A stretch of 64,000 nt of DNA from Cherax quadricarinatus (taxonomy: Eukaryota > Arthropoda > Malacostraca > Decapoda > Parastacidae): the NCBI RefSeq assembly GCF_038502225.1, contig NC_091369.1, forward strand, positions 5,941,273-6,005,272, written 5' to 3'. This document shows positions 54,424 through 64,000 of this stretch, piece after piece. The translations under genes were made by a program, and so were the position numbers. The notes under the pieces were generated by a model. It was not told where the DNA came from and did no database searches. It saw only the letters and a program-made list of their open reading frames with translations. Each line of letters begins with the position of its first letter. The first letter of the stretch is position 1.

Positions 54424-55067
54424 GGACTGATTACATCGACTCCAGACTGGTGGGACTGATTACATCGACTCCAGACTGGTGGGACTGATTACATCGACTC
54501 CAGACTGGTGGGACTGATTACATCGACTCCAGACTGGTGGGACTGATTATATCGACTCCAGACTGAGGGACTGATTACATCGACTCCAGACTGGTGGGAC
54601 TGATTACATCGACTCCAGACTGGTGGGACTGATTACATCGACTCCAGACTGGTGGGACTGATTACATCGACTCCAGACTGGTGGGACTGATTACATCGAC
54701 TCCAGACTGGTGGGACTGATTACATCGACTCCAGACTGGTGGGACTGATTACATCGACTCCAGACTGGTGGGACTGATTACATCGACTCCAGACTGGTGG
54801 GACTGATTACATCGACTCCAGACTGGTGGGACTGATTACATCGACTCCAGACTGGTGGGACTGATTACATCGACTCCAGACTGGTGGGACTGATTACATC
54901 GACTCCAGACTGGTGGGACTGATTACATCGACTCCAGACTGGTGGGACTGATTACATCGACTCCAGACTGGTGGGACTGATTACATCGACTCCAGACTGG
55001 TGGGACTGATTACATCGACTCCAGACTGGTGGGACTGATTACATCGACTCCAGACTGAGGGACTGAT
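54424..55067. repeat. 29-bp minisatellite, about 22 units
   Basis: Unit: 'ggtgggactgatt' then 'acatcgactccagact'. Nearly identical copies. Two units with 'ctgaggga' in place of 'ctggtggga' lie near 54563 and 55055, close to the two ends. Confidence 0.97.
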
Positions 55068-55099
55068 TACTTCAAACCCGTCCTGATCTTCACCATTCT

Positions 55100-55190
55100 T
55101 CTTTGTGTAGGCTTGATGAGACCAGTGTGCAGCGGAACGTTTCTTCAGTAAAGATACCCAAGTGTTACACGTGTCTGATTTATCAACTAG
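55100..55190 (+). ncRNA. Degraded hammerhead-like motif
   Basis: 'cttgatgag' (55112-55120), a short loop, 'cggaacgttt' (55133-55142), 'agtaaagataccc' and 'gttacacgtgtct' repeat the block order of 47866-47943. Core bases have changed (cggaac for cgaaac). Confidence 0.35.
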
Positions 55191-55718
55191 TCAGTTCTCT
55201 GAACCATTTATCAAAGACAGAGTGAGGTGTCAGTGACGCTGGTGACCTGAAGAATGTAATATTGGCATCATGTGACTTGTGGAAAATACTGTATATATTT
55301 TCCAGAAATACAGTAGTTATTAAATGTAAATAGATGGCCATACTGTATTTAAAATTTATGTAATCGAAAACGGGAAGCTGCGCCTGGGCAGGAGACTCGC
55401 CATCTTGGTTTTGATTTTGTATTAGAAACGTTGGTGAATGGGGAAGAATTTTTCGTGCTCTAGAGGCTAAAATTGTGCTGACACCTCTCAAACAGGAGGC
55501 GAAATTGGTGGATATGCATTCCTGCATAACTTGAGTATCAGACGACTGGACAAGACAGCTCCAGGAACCTCAGATAAGCTCTCTAGATTTGTGTATAATT
55601 CTGGCCAGAATTATTTTCATAGATTTAGTTAGAGTGAGGTTTTCTGAGTATGATACACATTAATCTCCAGTCAAATTGGTGAGTGATATTAAGATATATT
55701 TTCCTTCTGTTGTATAAT

Positions 55719-55720
<2 letters not shown>
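55191..55720. other. Unassigned sequence
   Basis: Moderately GC-balanced, with a possible donor 'ggtgagt' at 55679-55685. It might be a non-coding exon of an unseen plus-strand gene; not supportable here. Confidence 0.3.

Positions 55721-55721
<1 letters not shown>

Positions 55722-55782
<61 letters not shown>
55722..55782. repeat. (TA)n microsatellite
   Basis: About 30 TA units. Confidence 0.97.
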
Positions 55783-55786
<4 letters not shown>

Positions 55787-55789
55787 AGT

Positions 55790-58230
55790 AGTAGTAACCA
55801 GTTACCAGTCTCAGTAGTAGTAACCAGTTACCAGTACCGTCTGACTCAACGATCAACCGTCTCTTGAGTCACGGTCTTTCATATTGTGCTGACCTCAGCA
55901 GTATTCAAAGACCCACTGGGTACTGGGCAGCCCGGCTAGCCAGTTTATCGAGTAGTAGCAAGGAGATAGGTAACGGCTGGCAGGTCTCTCTCCACATATC
56001 GCCAATATACGTATAACAGCCTACGTGAGTATTTCTACCCTAATCCACGTATCGAACTCCCACATGATAAATGGTGTGCAGCGGTGTGGAGCGTGGATTT
56101 ACGTTTTTAAGGGTAATTCAAGGCGTTTGAAGGCTGTTTGTGTGAGTAGCGCCAGGGTCAAAGGTGATTCTCCAGCCACCAGCTCTACCCTCCGGCACCA
56201 CCAGCCAAGCCTGACTCCCCTCACAGCTTTCATCCTGCAAGCCTGTTGCAGCCGTTTCAAGCTTCCTGGCTTAGTTCGTGTGCTAATTGCTTCAATCTCC
56301 GAGGGGTTGACCCGGATTTTGCAATTAAGCCAGTCAGTAAGCCAGACTGTGGAAGTGAACGCCAGTCAGCCTATCATCCAGCCTGTCTCCTGTCATCCAA
56401 CTGCTCCTCCGTGCTTTGTGCATCGTTACACGTCTTCCAGTCATCCATTCTCGTGGGGTAAGCCAGTCAGCCAACCCAGCTTCTAACCCAGCTGAGAGAG
56501 AGAAGTAAGCCACGCAGTAAGAAGTAAGCCAGATTCCTCTGAGGTATTGTGTATCTCGCTTTGTGCTTCCTGTTGGATGCTAAGAGTGGTTTTCACCATT
56601 CCTGTGGCATAGAGTGGGTTAAACCATCTGTGGGTGAGTGGGGCGCGCGGCAGCCTCACCGTCCCCCCCCTTACCACTCTCTCCCACCACCCGGGGTGCG
56701 CGGCAGTACCCCAGCGAGAGTCACACCCCCCACTCTCTCCCACCAGCCATCCACTCATCTACCTGTGGTTGTTTGCACCCTTGTACCGGGTCCTAGTACT
56801 GTTTTGGCTCACATAATTGGTCAAGAGATTGTAGCTGGTGCCAACGAGATAAAGCCAGTTATGTGAGTTCGTCTAGAACGCACATTTCTTCACGACAACA
56901 GTGTGTGGGTGTAGGAGGAAACACCGCCCGCCCACAGGACAATATCTTCACCTCGTCACCCCATCACCGCCCGTCTACTACTCTCCACTTCAGTGATAAT
57001 TTTTTTGAGACATTTTCTTGCATTTAAAGACATTTGCGTGTGTGAGACATTTATAGTAAAATTCTTGTGTACTCTAAACCTTGTGTTTTCAGTGTAAACG
57101 CAGTATTTTTGACTCATTATTTTTTAGAATAATTTTTCAGTGTTTTCACTTATATTATTCTGCTGTGTTTTTCTTATGCTACTCGTCTGTAGTAAGTATT
57201 ATTGTGTAGTGTCCCAGTCAGTCACTCTGTGTGAAGTGATTCAATTTTTTTTTATTGTATTCTTTCAGCGTTGTATTCTGCAGTGATATTTACCCCAGTA
57301 TACCAAATTTTCCATTTATTTCTATGTGTGTCATTTTTTTTCGTATGCCAACAGTGTCTCATTTCTCTAATTTTTTCGCAGACTGTGTACCATTATTTTT
57401 GCCAGCAAAATTTTTGTCGTATCAGTCACAGCAAGATTTTTGTTGTATCAGTCACAGCAGGATTTTGTTGTAAGAATATTAATTTAAGAAGTGTGCTTCG
57501 TCACTGTAAGTGTTAACTTACCTGTTTTGTTCCTGTGTTTTATTTTATTCATATTTTCATAATTCTTGAACAAATTCACTCTTGATGCAATTTCAATTAC
57601 TTTTAACGTAAAGTGTTTCCTTACTCTGCTTGAGTAAATTGTTTTGTCTAATTTACAATTAAGAGTTAAAGTGTTCAATCAGTTTATTTTTTTTTTCTTC
57701 ATATTTTAAATTCATTATTTTACCTGAGTTTTCCCAGTGCAACTTATTACTGCAGTGATTATTTCTATACTTTATTTTGTTGCACTTGTTCTGAAGTGAA
57801 TTATTTTGTTGAACTGTTCTGCAGTGAATTCTTTTCTTTTATTGATATTTTGTGCATTATATTTTAATTTTGTCAATGCATTCTTAGAAAATACTTAAAT
57901 TTCCCAGTTTACAATTTAATAATTTTATTTTATACTTTCACATTGATTTAAATAATTTAATTAATTAATTTTTTATTAGCAAGAGTAAAGACAGCTCATT
58001 TTGAATTTAATTCAGTCTCCAGTAATATTTTTACTTGTATATTTCAATGTAAATTTTTTTTTTTCCCTTGGTCAATAGTCCTTTAAATTGAGTTTTCTTT
58101 CTTCTTGCAGTGTATTTAAATATTATTCTGCAGAATTAGTTGTATAGCTTTTCATTTCAATTCTAGAATTTTATATCATTTTTATTGTTCATTATTTTTG
58201 CTTTATTTGTTCTCGTGTTACTTTGCCATT
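55790..58230 (+). other. Probable leader/5' region of the Gypsy element
   Basis: 2.4 kb before gag with no coding frame of note. It starts with two copies of 'ctcagtagtagtaaccagtt'. 56640-56760 is C-rich with a repeated 'ccactctctcccaccac' motif. From about 57000 it is very T-rich. A stretch 'gctggtgccaacgag' near 56833-56847 could be a primer-binding site, but this is weak. The 5' LTR should lie here or just left; I could not match it to sequence after pol. Confidence 0.4.
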
Positions 58231-59466
58231 ATGTCTCACATACCGTCAAGTGATACTTTAGTGAATGTCGACACTCAGACCTCTCAGGCTACTACTGCTG
58301 GTCCTGTCATCAGTCCTCACAGTTCCTTACCGACTGACAGACCGACTCAGACACCGAGATATTATAGTTATACTCGTGATTCCCTTGATGCGTTACCTTT
58401 ATTCAATGGCCATGTACATAGTCTTGAAGCATGGTTTGCAGCCATTCGTTCTCGTGCTAGTGCCCTAGCTGAAGGTCCTCCTTCAGAGGAAAGCCTTATC
58501 AGAATTGCTAAAGAAGCTCTTTATCGATCTCCTGCTGCTGTTCACGTTGTTGATCTCCTTGATATGCGAGACTTCAGGAACCTTACTAGGTGGTCACAAT
58601 ATGAGGAACTGATTCGTTCTTTCCTTGTCCCAGTAAAAACAGCTGATCCATATGTCGTTCTTAGAGAACTAGTGAATGCTACACCCATGAGTACTGAATC
58701 GTTGAGTGCATTTGCTGTTAGATTAGATAAACTTTTATCATCATTTATCAATGCTGTCCAATCATCATCTTTTCTCTCTGAAGAGGCTAAACCATTTACA
58801 GAATCAATTGCTAAAATAGCAGCTTTTGGAGCAATTAAAGAACTAATGCCACCTGCTTCTGTGTGTGCTTATGAGGCTGATCCTCCAACTGTAACGATGG
58901 AACCACTTACAGCCTTAAATCATGTACGTTCCTTGTGCCCCCAGGGTACTTTCCCTTGTATTAAAAGTAATGTCACAAATATGCCTCAGTCTGCACCACC
59001 TCTTGTTTGCGCCACAGAGACAAATCGTGGTCGTCAACCATCTCAGAGATCATCAAGAACCAGTGTACAGAGTCGTTATACACCTCGTAGTATTCATAGT
59101 ACATTCAGTAACCATAGTCGGCGGAATTGTTACAACTGTGGTTTCCGTGGACATATTGCAATTAATTGTCCTGATAGTTATCCTAAGAGACGTCGTACTG
59201 ATGATGAGTACTCAGATCTTCCTTACTGTACTTATCATAGAATACATGGACATGACACATCTGAGTGTAATGCTCTCTATAACCTTCAGTACTCTAGATC
59301 TTTCCGTGGTCGTCCCAACCGCAGAACCCGTCGAGGAAACAGATCTCGTGGTTTTCAAAATAACCAGAACCAGGCTCATTCATTCAATTCTCAAACTAAC
59401 CTGAACCAGGCTCGTTCTTCCCAGTCGGGGGAATTCGAGCGCCCCAGTCAAACCGCCCCATGGTGA
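58231..59466 (+). CDS. gag: Gypsy Gag protein
   Basis: 411 residues from the ATG at 58231 (MSHIPSSDTL); an upstream open frame exists but has no ATG. It forms the virus-like particle and binds element RNA. The central part is helical, capsid-like ('LFNGHVHSLEAWFAAIRSRA', 'FRNLTRWSQYEELIRSFLV'). Near residue 300 is a zinc knuckle 'CYNCGFRGHIAINC' (CX2CX4HX4C), followed by a second Cys/His cluster 'CTYHRIHGHDTSEC' and an Arg/Asn-rich tail. Its stop overlaps the pol start. Confidence 0.9.
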   Translation: MSHIPSSDTLVNVDTQTSQATTAGPVISPHSSLPTDRPTQTPRYYSYTRDSLDALPLFNGHVHSLEAWFAAIRSRASALAEGPPSEESLIRIAKEALYRSPAAVHVVDLLDMRDFRNLTRWSQYEELIRSFLVPVKTADPYVVLRELVNATPMSTESLSAFAVRLDKLLSSFINAVQSSSFLSEEAKPFTESIAKIAAFGAIKELMPPASVCAYEADPPTVTMEPLTALNHVRSLCPQGTFPCIKSNVTNMPQSAPPLVCATETNRGRQPSQRSSRTSVQSRYTPRSIHSTFSNHSRRNCYNCGFRGHIAINCPDSYPKRRRTDDEYSDLPYCTYHRIHGHDTSECNALYNLQYSRSFRGRPNRRTRRGNRSRGFQNNQNQAHSFNSQTNLNQARSSQSGEFERPSQTAPW

Positions 59467-62400
59467 CAGTAGGTGATAATGAGTACACCATCCCCGTTCA
59501 CAACTCCTTTGAAGCCTTAAGCAGTCTCGAGCGTGTCAACCCTGCTGATGATGTTGCTTCACATGTCTCTGACACAGATGATTTTGGGGATGGAGTAGAA
59601 CAAGTCTTTTCTGATGAAAATCCACCTTTTTGTTTGCACGTAACTTCCAATGCAACCATAGGCCCTATAGTGCAAGCATCTGTTTATAATGCGCCCGTTC
59701 AATTGTTCATGGACTCTGGTGCGCAAATCAATATTATTAGGTCTAGTTTGTTTAAGGATAAGAAGTTACGACATGTCCTTCTCGTAGAACCGACTCCTGT
59801 GTCCTCCCTTAGTGGAGTATCTGGTTCTCACCTGCGTGTCCGAGGTACGACTGCCCTAACCTTTTCTATCCAAGGTAGAGACTTCACTGTTTCCTTCCTT
59901 GTTGTCGACCAGATTACTTTCCCTGGTGACCTTCTACTGGGATTTGCTTCCATGCGAGACTTACGCATTGTGCTCGACCCTTATCGATGGCATGCACAAA
60001 TTGACGACTTGATCGTTCCATTCTGGGGTTACCAGCTTGGATCAGAAATCTGTTATACTGCTGCAGAGTATGATGTATGGATCAAGTCCTTACAAGCTAA
60101 TGCATTCCCCAGTAGCGTACCCAAGCGGTCAGGCACTGGTAATTCTGTCACTCCCATCAGTGTTCCACCTATACCTTCAGAATTGCAGGATAGTCCGATG
60201 CCTCAAGTGTCCGAGGACGCTCAGATTGCCTTGAGTGCTCAACCTATCCCTGCAATGCCTGCTAGTTCGAGTAGTAGTTTCTCCACAGGGGACGCCTTGT
60301 CGGAAAACAATTACTTGCAACTAGTAATGCCATCTCTTGTTGACGTCACATGCCGTCTGCAGAAAGACGTTTCTGTTGCGGCTAGTGCTCTCACTAGAGT
60401 GTCTGTAGTTGTTCCTAGTGTTCCAGATGGTGATAACGTCCTAGTTGACAGTGATTCCTGCAAAGTAAAAGGTCTATTTGTTGAACCATCCTTACATGTT
60501 GTACGAGATAGTAAGATCCATTTCTACCTGGCCAACACTTCTGGTCACAGTGTTCGCCTTAGAGCAAATACCAATCTTGTTGACCTTGTTCACTATCCTT
60601 ACCCTGTTCAGGTAGAGGATGAGTTGTCACCTGACCAGTGGGTCGGTGCTATTTCTGCCGGGGAGACCTCATCCACCTCACTGGATCAATCTGTTCCACC
60701 AGTTGAGGAGAAAGACTTAGCTCCCACTGACTTCCCAGATGAAGTCAAGCGTTTGTTGACTCTGTTGAACAAACGTCGTAAAGCCATTGCTTTACCAGGT
60801 GAGAAGATGGGTATAACGAACTTATTGTCCCATCGTATTCCACTTGAACCTGGTACTAGACCTATCTACATACCTGCGTACAGAATGCCTCATTCACAAG
60901 TTGCTGTCGCAGAAGAATTGATCAATCAAATGCTTGATGATGGAGTTATTGTACCTAGCAATTCACCTTGGAATGCACCCTTGATACTAGTACCTAAGAA
61001 GGATGGTACTTGGCGTCCAGTAATTGACTTTAGGAAGTTAAACGCAAAAACCATTCCAGATCGCTTTCCACTCCCTGTACTGGGTGATCTTTTACGTAAT
61101 ATTGGAGATAACAAAGTCTTTTCAACCCTAGATTTGTTACAAGGGTTTTGGCAAGTCCCTCTTCACGAGGACAGCCAAGAACTAACTGCATTCTCCACTC
61201 CTACAGGTCATTATCACTATCTCCGAATGGCATTTGGATTACGATCTTCCCCTATCACGTTCTCAAGGCTCATGACTAATATCTTTAGAGGTCTCATAGG
61301 TAATGCACTTATGGTGTACTTAGATGACGTAATCGTCATGTCTAAAGACGTGGATACACACTTGAAAAGACTTGATGTAGTACTTGGTAAGCTTGAAGAA
61401 GCCAATTTAAAGATCAAACTGTCAAAATGTCAATTTTTCAGATCAGAAATTAAGTTTCTTGGTCACGTAGTCACTCCTAGAGGGGTTACGACTGACCAAA
61501 GTAAAGTAACTGCAGTACTAAATTTTCCAACTCCCAAAACTGCTGATGCCGTAAGATCCTTTGTGGGCTTAGCAGGTTTTTATAGAGCTTTCATTGCCAA
61601 TTTTTCTTCCATAGCTGCTCCTCTAACTGAGTTGCTTAAGAAAGATGCTCCTTTTGTTTGGACCTTCCGTCAAGAAAGAGCATTCCAAACTCTAAAAGAA
61701 AAGCTAACTTCTGCTCCAATTTTGAAATTTCCAGATTTTTCTAAGCCTTTCTATCTGACAACTGACGCTAGTTCAATTGGCATAGGTGCCGTACTAGCTC
61801 AGAAGACCGATGGCAAGTACAACGCAGTTGCATTTGCTAGCCGAGTCCTTACAAAGGCTGAACGTAATTATACAGTAACTGAGCAAGAAGCTTTAGCAAT
61901 AGTATGGTCTTTAAAGCACTTCCGAGACATTATTTATCAGAACTCTGTTCATGTCTTGACAGATCATGCTCCACTGATACCCTTATTCCAGAACAAACAA
62001 CCTACTGGAAGGTTAGCTAGATGGACCTTGACTATCCAAGAGTTCAATCCCACCTTTGAGCATTTACCTGGCAAGTCAAATGTAGTCGCAGATGCCTTAT
62101 CGCGACATGTTAGTATAGTAACTGCAGACCCTCCATTTAGTGCTGAAGATGTAAAGAATGCTCAACGAACAGATCCCATGTGGTCTGGTGTGATACGATT
62201 CCTGCTCCAGGAAGATCTTATTCTGACTGTGAAACCACCAGCACCCATCAGTGACTTTCTCATGAACCAAGAATTACTGTATCGAACAGCCGAGTTGGGT
62301 ACTCCTAGCAGAAGAGTATACCAGTTGGTAATTCCACAGTCACTAGTGAATGTAGCCTTACAGCTAGTTCATGATGTACCAGGTGTTGCACACCCTGGTA

Positions 62401-63689
62401 TGGATCGTTCAGTAAAACAAGCCAGATTGAAATACTTTTGGCCTCGTATGGCAACTGATATTTCTGAGTATGTTAGGAAATGTAGTGTCTGCATGCAACA
62501 TAAAGGCAATGCTAATGGTCCTAATCCAATCCAAGTGTATCCAACTACTAGCGAACCTTGGGAAAGAGTTGCGCTAGATTTGTTAACTAATTTCCAATGT
62601 TCCCTCCAAGGTAACAAACATCTGTGTGTTATGGTAGACCATTTCACCAGATATTGCGAGTTAGTTCCTATTGCAGACAAGACTGCCGAGACAGTAGCTA
62701 AAGCGTTTAAAGAACGCATTATCTGCAGGCATACCACCCCTAAGTCCCTAGTAACAGATAATGGAGGTGAATTCTGTAATGAAATTCTTGAAAATTTGTG
62801 TACCTTGTACAAGATCACTAAATCCACCATTGTTCCTCATCATCCTGCCAGCAATGGGTTAGCGGAACGAACCAATAAGAAAGTACTTGATGTATTGAGA
62901 GCCACTATCAATCCCAATAGTGAAACTTGGGATGAAGTTATACCTGATGTGCAGTGTGCTATAAATTCTGCTTACAATGTTTCTATAGGTGACACTCCAC
63001 ATTATGCATTGTATGGTGTAGATAAACGTTTGCCTTATGAGTTGTTATATTCTAATCCGAAACCAAATTACAACCCTGATGATTTCGTAGCAACTCGTAC
63101 CAGCTTAGCTCAAAGTGTTTTTAGAAGAATCCGTGAAACACTTCATAAATCAACAGCTGAATTTACAAGAGTCGCAAATACTCGAGTAAAGCCATCCAAA
63201 ATCAAAGTAGGTTCGAGAGTTATGCTGACTAATTTTAACAAAACGTCTGCTATGCCAAAGCTTGATCAAAGGTTTGTTGGTCCTTATCGAGTAGTTGAAC
63301 ATATCACTGGTAATAAGTATAAGGTTAGAGAGATTAGTACTGGTCAGTATAAAGAATCGCATTTGGATCATATGAAGTTAGTATGTGATGATAATGATGT
63401 TCCAACCCAGACTAATGTGACAGACTCTGACAATCCTCCTGATCCTGTACTCTCTTCCTCTGATACTCAGTCAGACGACCAACCTGAATGTCGTTATTCC
63501 CTACGTACACGACAGGTATTGAGAAATCCTCAAGTATCATTTGTAACTTCCAATTCAGATTTGCCTCAAATACAGCATGAGTTAGCCAATGCTACAGAGT
63601 TTGATCCTCCCAGAGATGACACCCATTCTGCATATGTCAATCACACCCTAGCAGAGTTGGGGTTAAATGTAAATAACCTGTATAGATGA
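59460..63689 (+). CDS. pol: Gypsy Pol polyprotein
   Basis: 1,409 residues, uninterrupted. Protease 'LFMDSGAQINII' with its Asp at residue 85. A linker of about 300 residues, part of it resembling the beta-rich region often found before RT in Gypsy elements. RT with 'LDLLQGFWQVPL', 'AFGLRSSPITFSRLM' and 'YLDDVIVMS' (residues 620-623). RNase H 'LTTDASSIGIGAVLAQ' (Asp 769). Integrase with His 971, His 978, Cys 1008 and Cys 1011 as the zinc finger, and catalytic Asp 1040, Asp 1100 and Glu 1136 (D-x59-D-x35-E). The C-terminus has the small 'VGPYRVVEHITGNKYKVRE' barrel. All catalytic residues are present, so the copy could be recent. Confidence 0.95.
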   Translation: MVTVGDNEYTIPVHNSFEALSSLERVNPADDVASHVSDTDDFGDGVEQVFSDENPPFCLHVTSNATIGPIVQASVYNAPVQLFMDSGAQINIIRSSLFKDKKLRHVLLVEPTPVSSLSGVSGSHLRVRGTTALTFSIQGRDFTVSFLVVDQITFPGDLLLGFASMRDLRIVLDPYRWHAQIDDLIVPFWGYQLGSEICYTAAEYDVWIKSLQANAFPSSVPKRSGTGNSVTPISVPPIPSELQDSPMPQVSEDAQIALSAQPIPAMPASSSSSFSTGDALSENNYLQLVMPSLVDVTCRLQKDVSVAASALTRVSVVVPSVPDGDNVLVDSDSCKVKGLFVEPSLHVVRDSKIHFYLANTSGHSVRLRANTNLVDLVHYPYPVQVEDELSPDQWVGAISAGETSSTSLDQSVPPVEEKDLAPTDFPDEVKRLLTLLNKRRKAIALPGEKMGITNLLSHRIPLEPGTRPIYIPAYRMPHSQVAVAEELINQMLDDGVIVPSNSPWNAPLILVPKKDGTWRPVIDFRKLNAKTIPDRFPLPVLGDLLRNIGDNKVFSTLDLLQGFWQVPLHEDSQELTAFSTPTGHYHYLRMAFGLRSSPITFSRLMTNIFRGLIGNALMVYLDDVIVMSKDVDTHLKRLDVVLGKLEEANLKIKLSKCQFFRSEIKFLGHVVTPRGVTTDQSKVTAVLNFPTPKTADAVRSFVGLAGFYRAFIANFSSIAAPLTELLKKDAPFVWTFRQERAFQTLKEKLTSAPILKFPDFSKPFYLTTDASSIGIGAVLAQKTDGKYNAVAFASRVLTKAERNYTVTEQEALAIVWSLKHFRDIIYQNSVHVLTDHAPLIPLFQNKQPTGRLARWTLTIQEFNPTFEHLPGKSNVVADALSRHVSIVTADPPFSAEDVKNAQRTDPMWSGVIRFLLQEDLILTVKPPAPISDFLMNQELLYRTAELGTPSRRVYQLVIPQSLVNVALQLVHDVPGVAHPGMDRSVKQARLKYFWPRMATDISEYVRKCSVCMQHKGNANGPNPIQVYPTTSEPWERVALDLLTNFQCSLQGNKHLCVMVDHFTRYCELVPIADKTAETVAKAFKERIICRHTTPKSLVTDNGGEFCNEILENLCTLYKITKSTIVPHHPASNGLAERTNKKVLDVLRATINPNSETWDEVIPDVQCAINSAYNVSIGDTPHYALYGVDKRLPYELLYSNPKPNYNPDDFVATRTSLAQSVFRRIRETLHKSTAEFTRVANTRVKPSKIKVGSRVMLTNFNKTSAMPKLDQRFVGPYRVVEHITGNKYKVREISTGQYKESHLDHMKLVCDDNDVPTQTNVTDSDNPPDPVLSSSDTQSDDQPECRYSLRTRQVLRNPQVSFVTSNSDLPQIQHELANATEFDPPRDDTHSAYVNHTLAELGLNVNNLYR

Positions 63690-64000
63690 ATAATTACAGT
63701 ATCAACTTATCAGTATTCAAGAATTTTTTTTTTTGTGTTCATGTTCTCTCCGCATTCTGAGAGTTAACAGTCTAGATTTGCGTGCACCGAATCTGCCTTT
63801 CTGTTAAACACTCTTTCTTTGTATATATTCCTTCCTCAGAATCCGTAGATCACACGAATACAGATCGATCGATCAAAATTTTTGTTTTTATCACTTGTAA
63901 TCTCAATGTTGAGTTCGTTGTTCATTTGTTGAGTTTTAAGTTGTACTATAGTATACCTTGTATTGCATTACAGTTTCAGTTACGTAAGCTTTCATTCCAA
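63690..64000 (+). other. Sequence after Gypsy pol
   Basis: A T run at 63724-63734 could be the reverse of a tract near the polypurine region. No LTR start could be fixed. AT-rich, no gene. Confidence 0.35.

Larger units (their letters stand above)
55790..64000 (+). mobile_element. Ty3/Gypsy LTR retrotransposon, LTRs unresolved
   Basis: Gag and pol are both intact and full length, in the order PR-RT-RNase H-INT that defines Ty3/Gypsy. The 3' end lies beyond the window and the left limit is uncertain. No envelope gene is seen. Sequence after pol (63690-64000) does not reappear before gag, so the 3' LTR probably starts to the right. Confidence 0.85.

Noticed and set aside
56025..56866. Open frames before gag (up to 153 residues)
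   Set aside because: No recognisable domain and overlapping frames in C-rich leader sequence; could be small upstream frames but not supportable.
58198..58230. Upstream extension of gag
   Set aside because: The extension begins at TTG; the first ATG is at 58231.
62369..62830. Minus-strand frame of 153 residues within pol
   Set aside because: Shadow of the integrase coding region.

Overview
The window looks like nuclear DNA of a decapod crustacean, most likely a freshwater crayfish or close relative. It is AT-rich, its genes are split by long introns, and much of it is transposon-derived. It carries the short repeat with the core 'gggggtcaacgcccccg', which I recall as very common in decapod genomes. 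The species call is an inference from repeat content.

Host genes. (1) Positions 6273-11519 (+) hold five 3' exons of homogentisate 1,2-dioxygenase (tyrosine catabolism). They encode about the C-terminal half; the upstream exons lie left of the window. (2) Positions 51582-15041 (-) hold one gene of 16 coding exons whose splice phases chain together, about 1,500 codons. I do not recognise its family. The product is Ser/Thr-rich and probably mostly disordered, with a 9-residue repeat array (27 bp per unit) in its largest exon and a basic Ser/Pro/Lys-rich C-terminus. Its exon 11 cannot be read through in any one frame. Exons 7 and 9 look like copies of each other.

Mobile elements, left to right. 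481-4690 (-): a decayed CR1/Jockey-type LINE. 5493-5818: a tRNA-derived SINE. 8309-9121: a Tigger/pogo remnant with a nested SINE. 17396-20998 (-): a nearly intact RTE-type LINE, with about a dozen 3' fragments of the same family and several short internally deleted derivatives spread through the introns of gene 2. 27110-35110: three copies of a TTAA-flanked piggyBac-like element. Further TA-flanked MITEs, one sitting inside an RTE fragment. 45925-47310: a second Tigger element. 47774-47943: a perfect 170-bp palindrome whose arms carry a hammerhead-ribozyme-like motif typical of Penelope-like elements. 53317-53601: a 57-bp tandem amplification inside a SINE. 54424-55067: a 29-bp minisatellite. 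58231-63689 (+): a Ty3/Gypsy LTR retrotransposon with intact gag and pol, preceded by a long leader; its LTRs are not resolved within the window.

Between 52.4 kb and 58.2 kb, and in most introns, I see only repeats and AT-rich sequence. No bacterial-type operons, CRISPR arrays, rRNA genes or convincing tRNA genes were seen.
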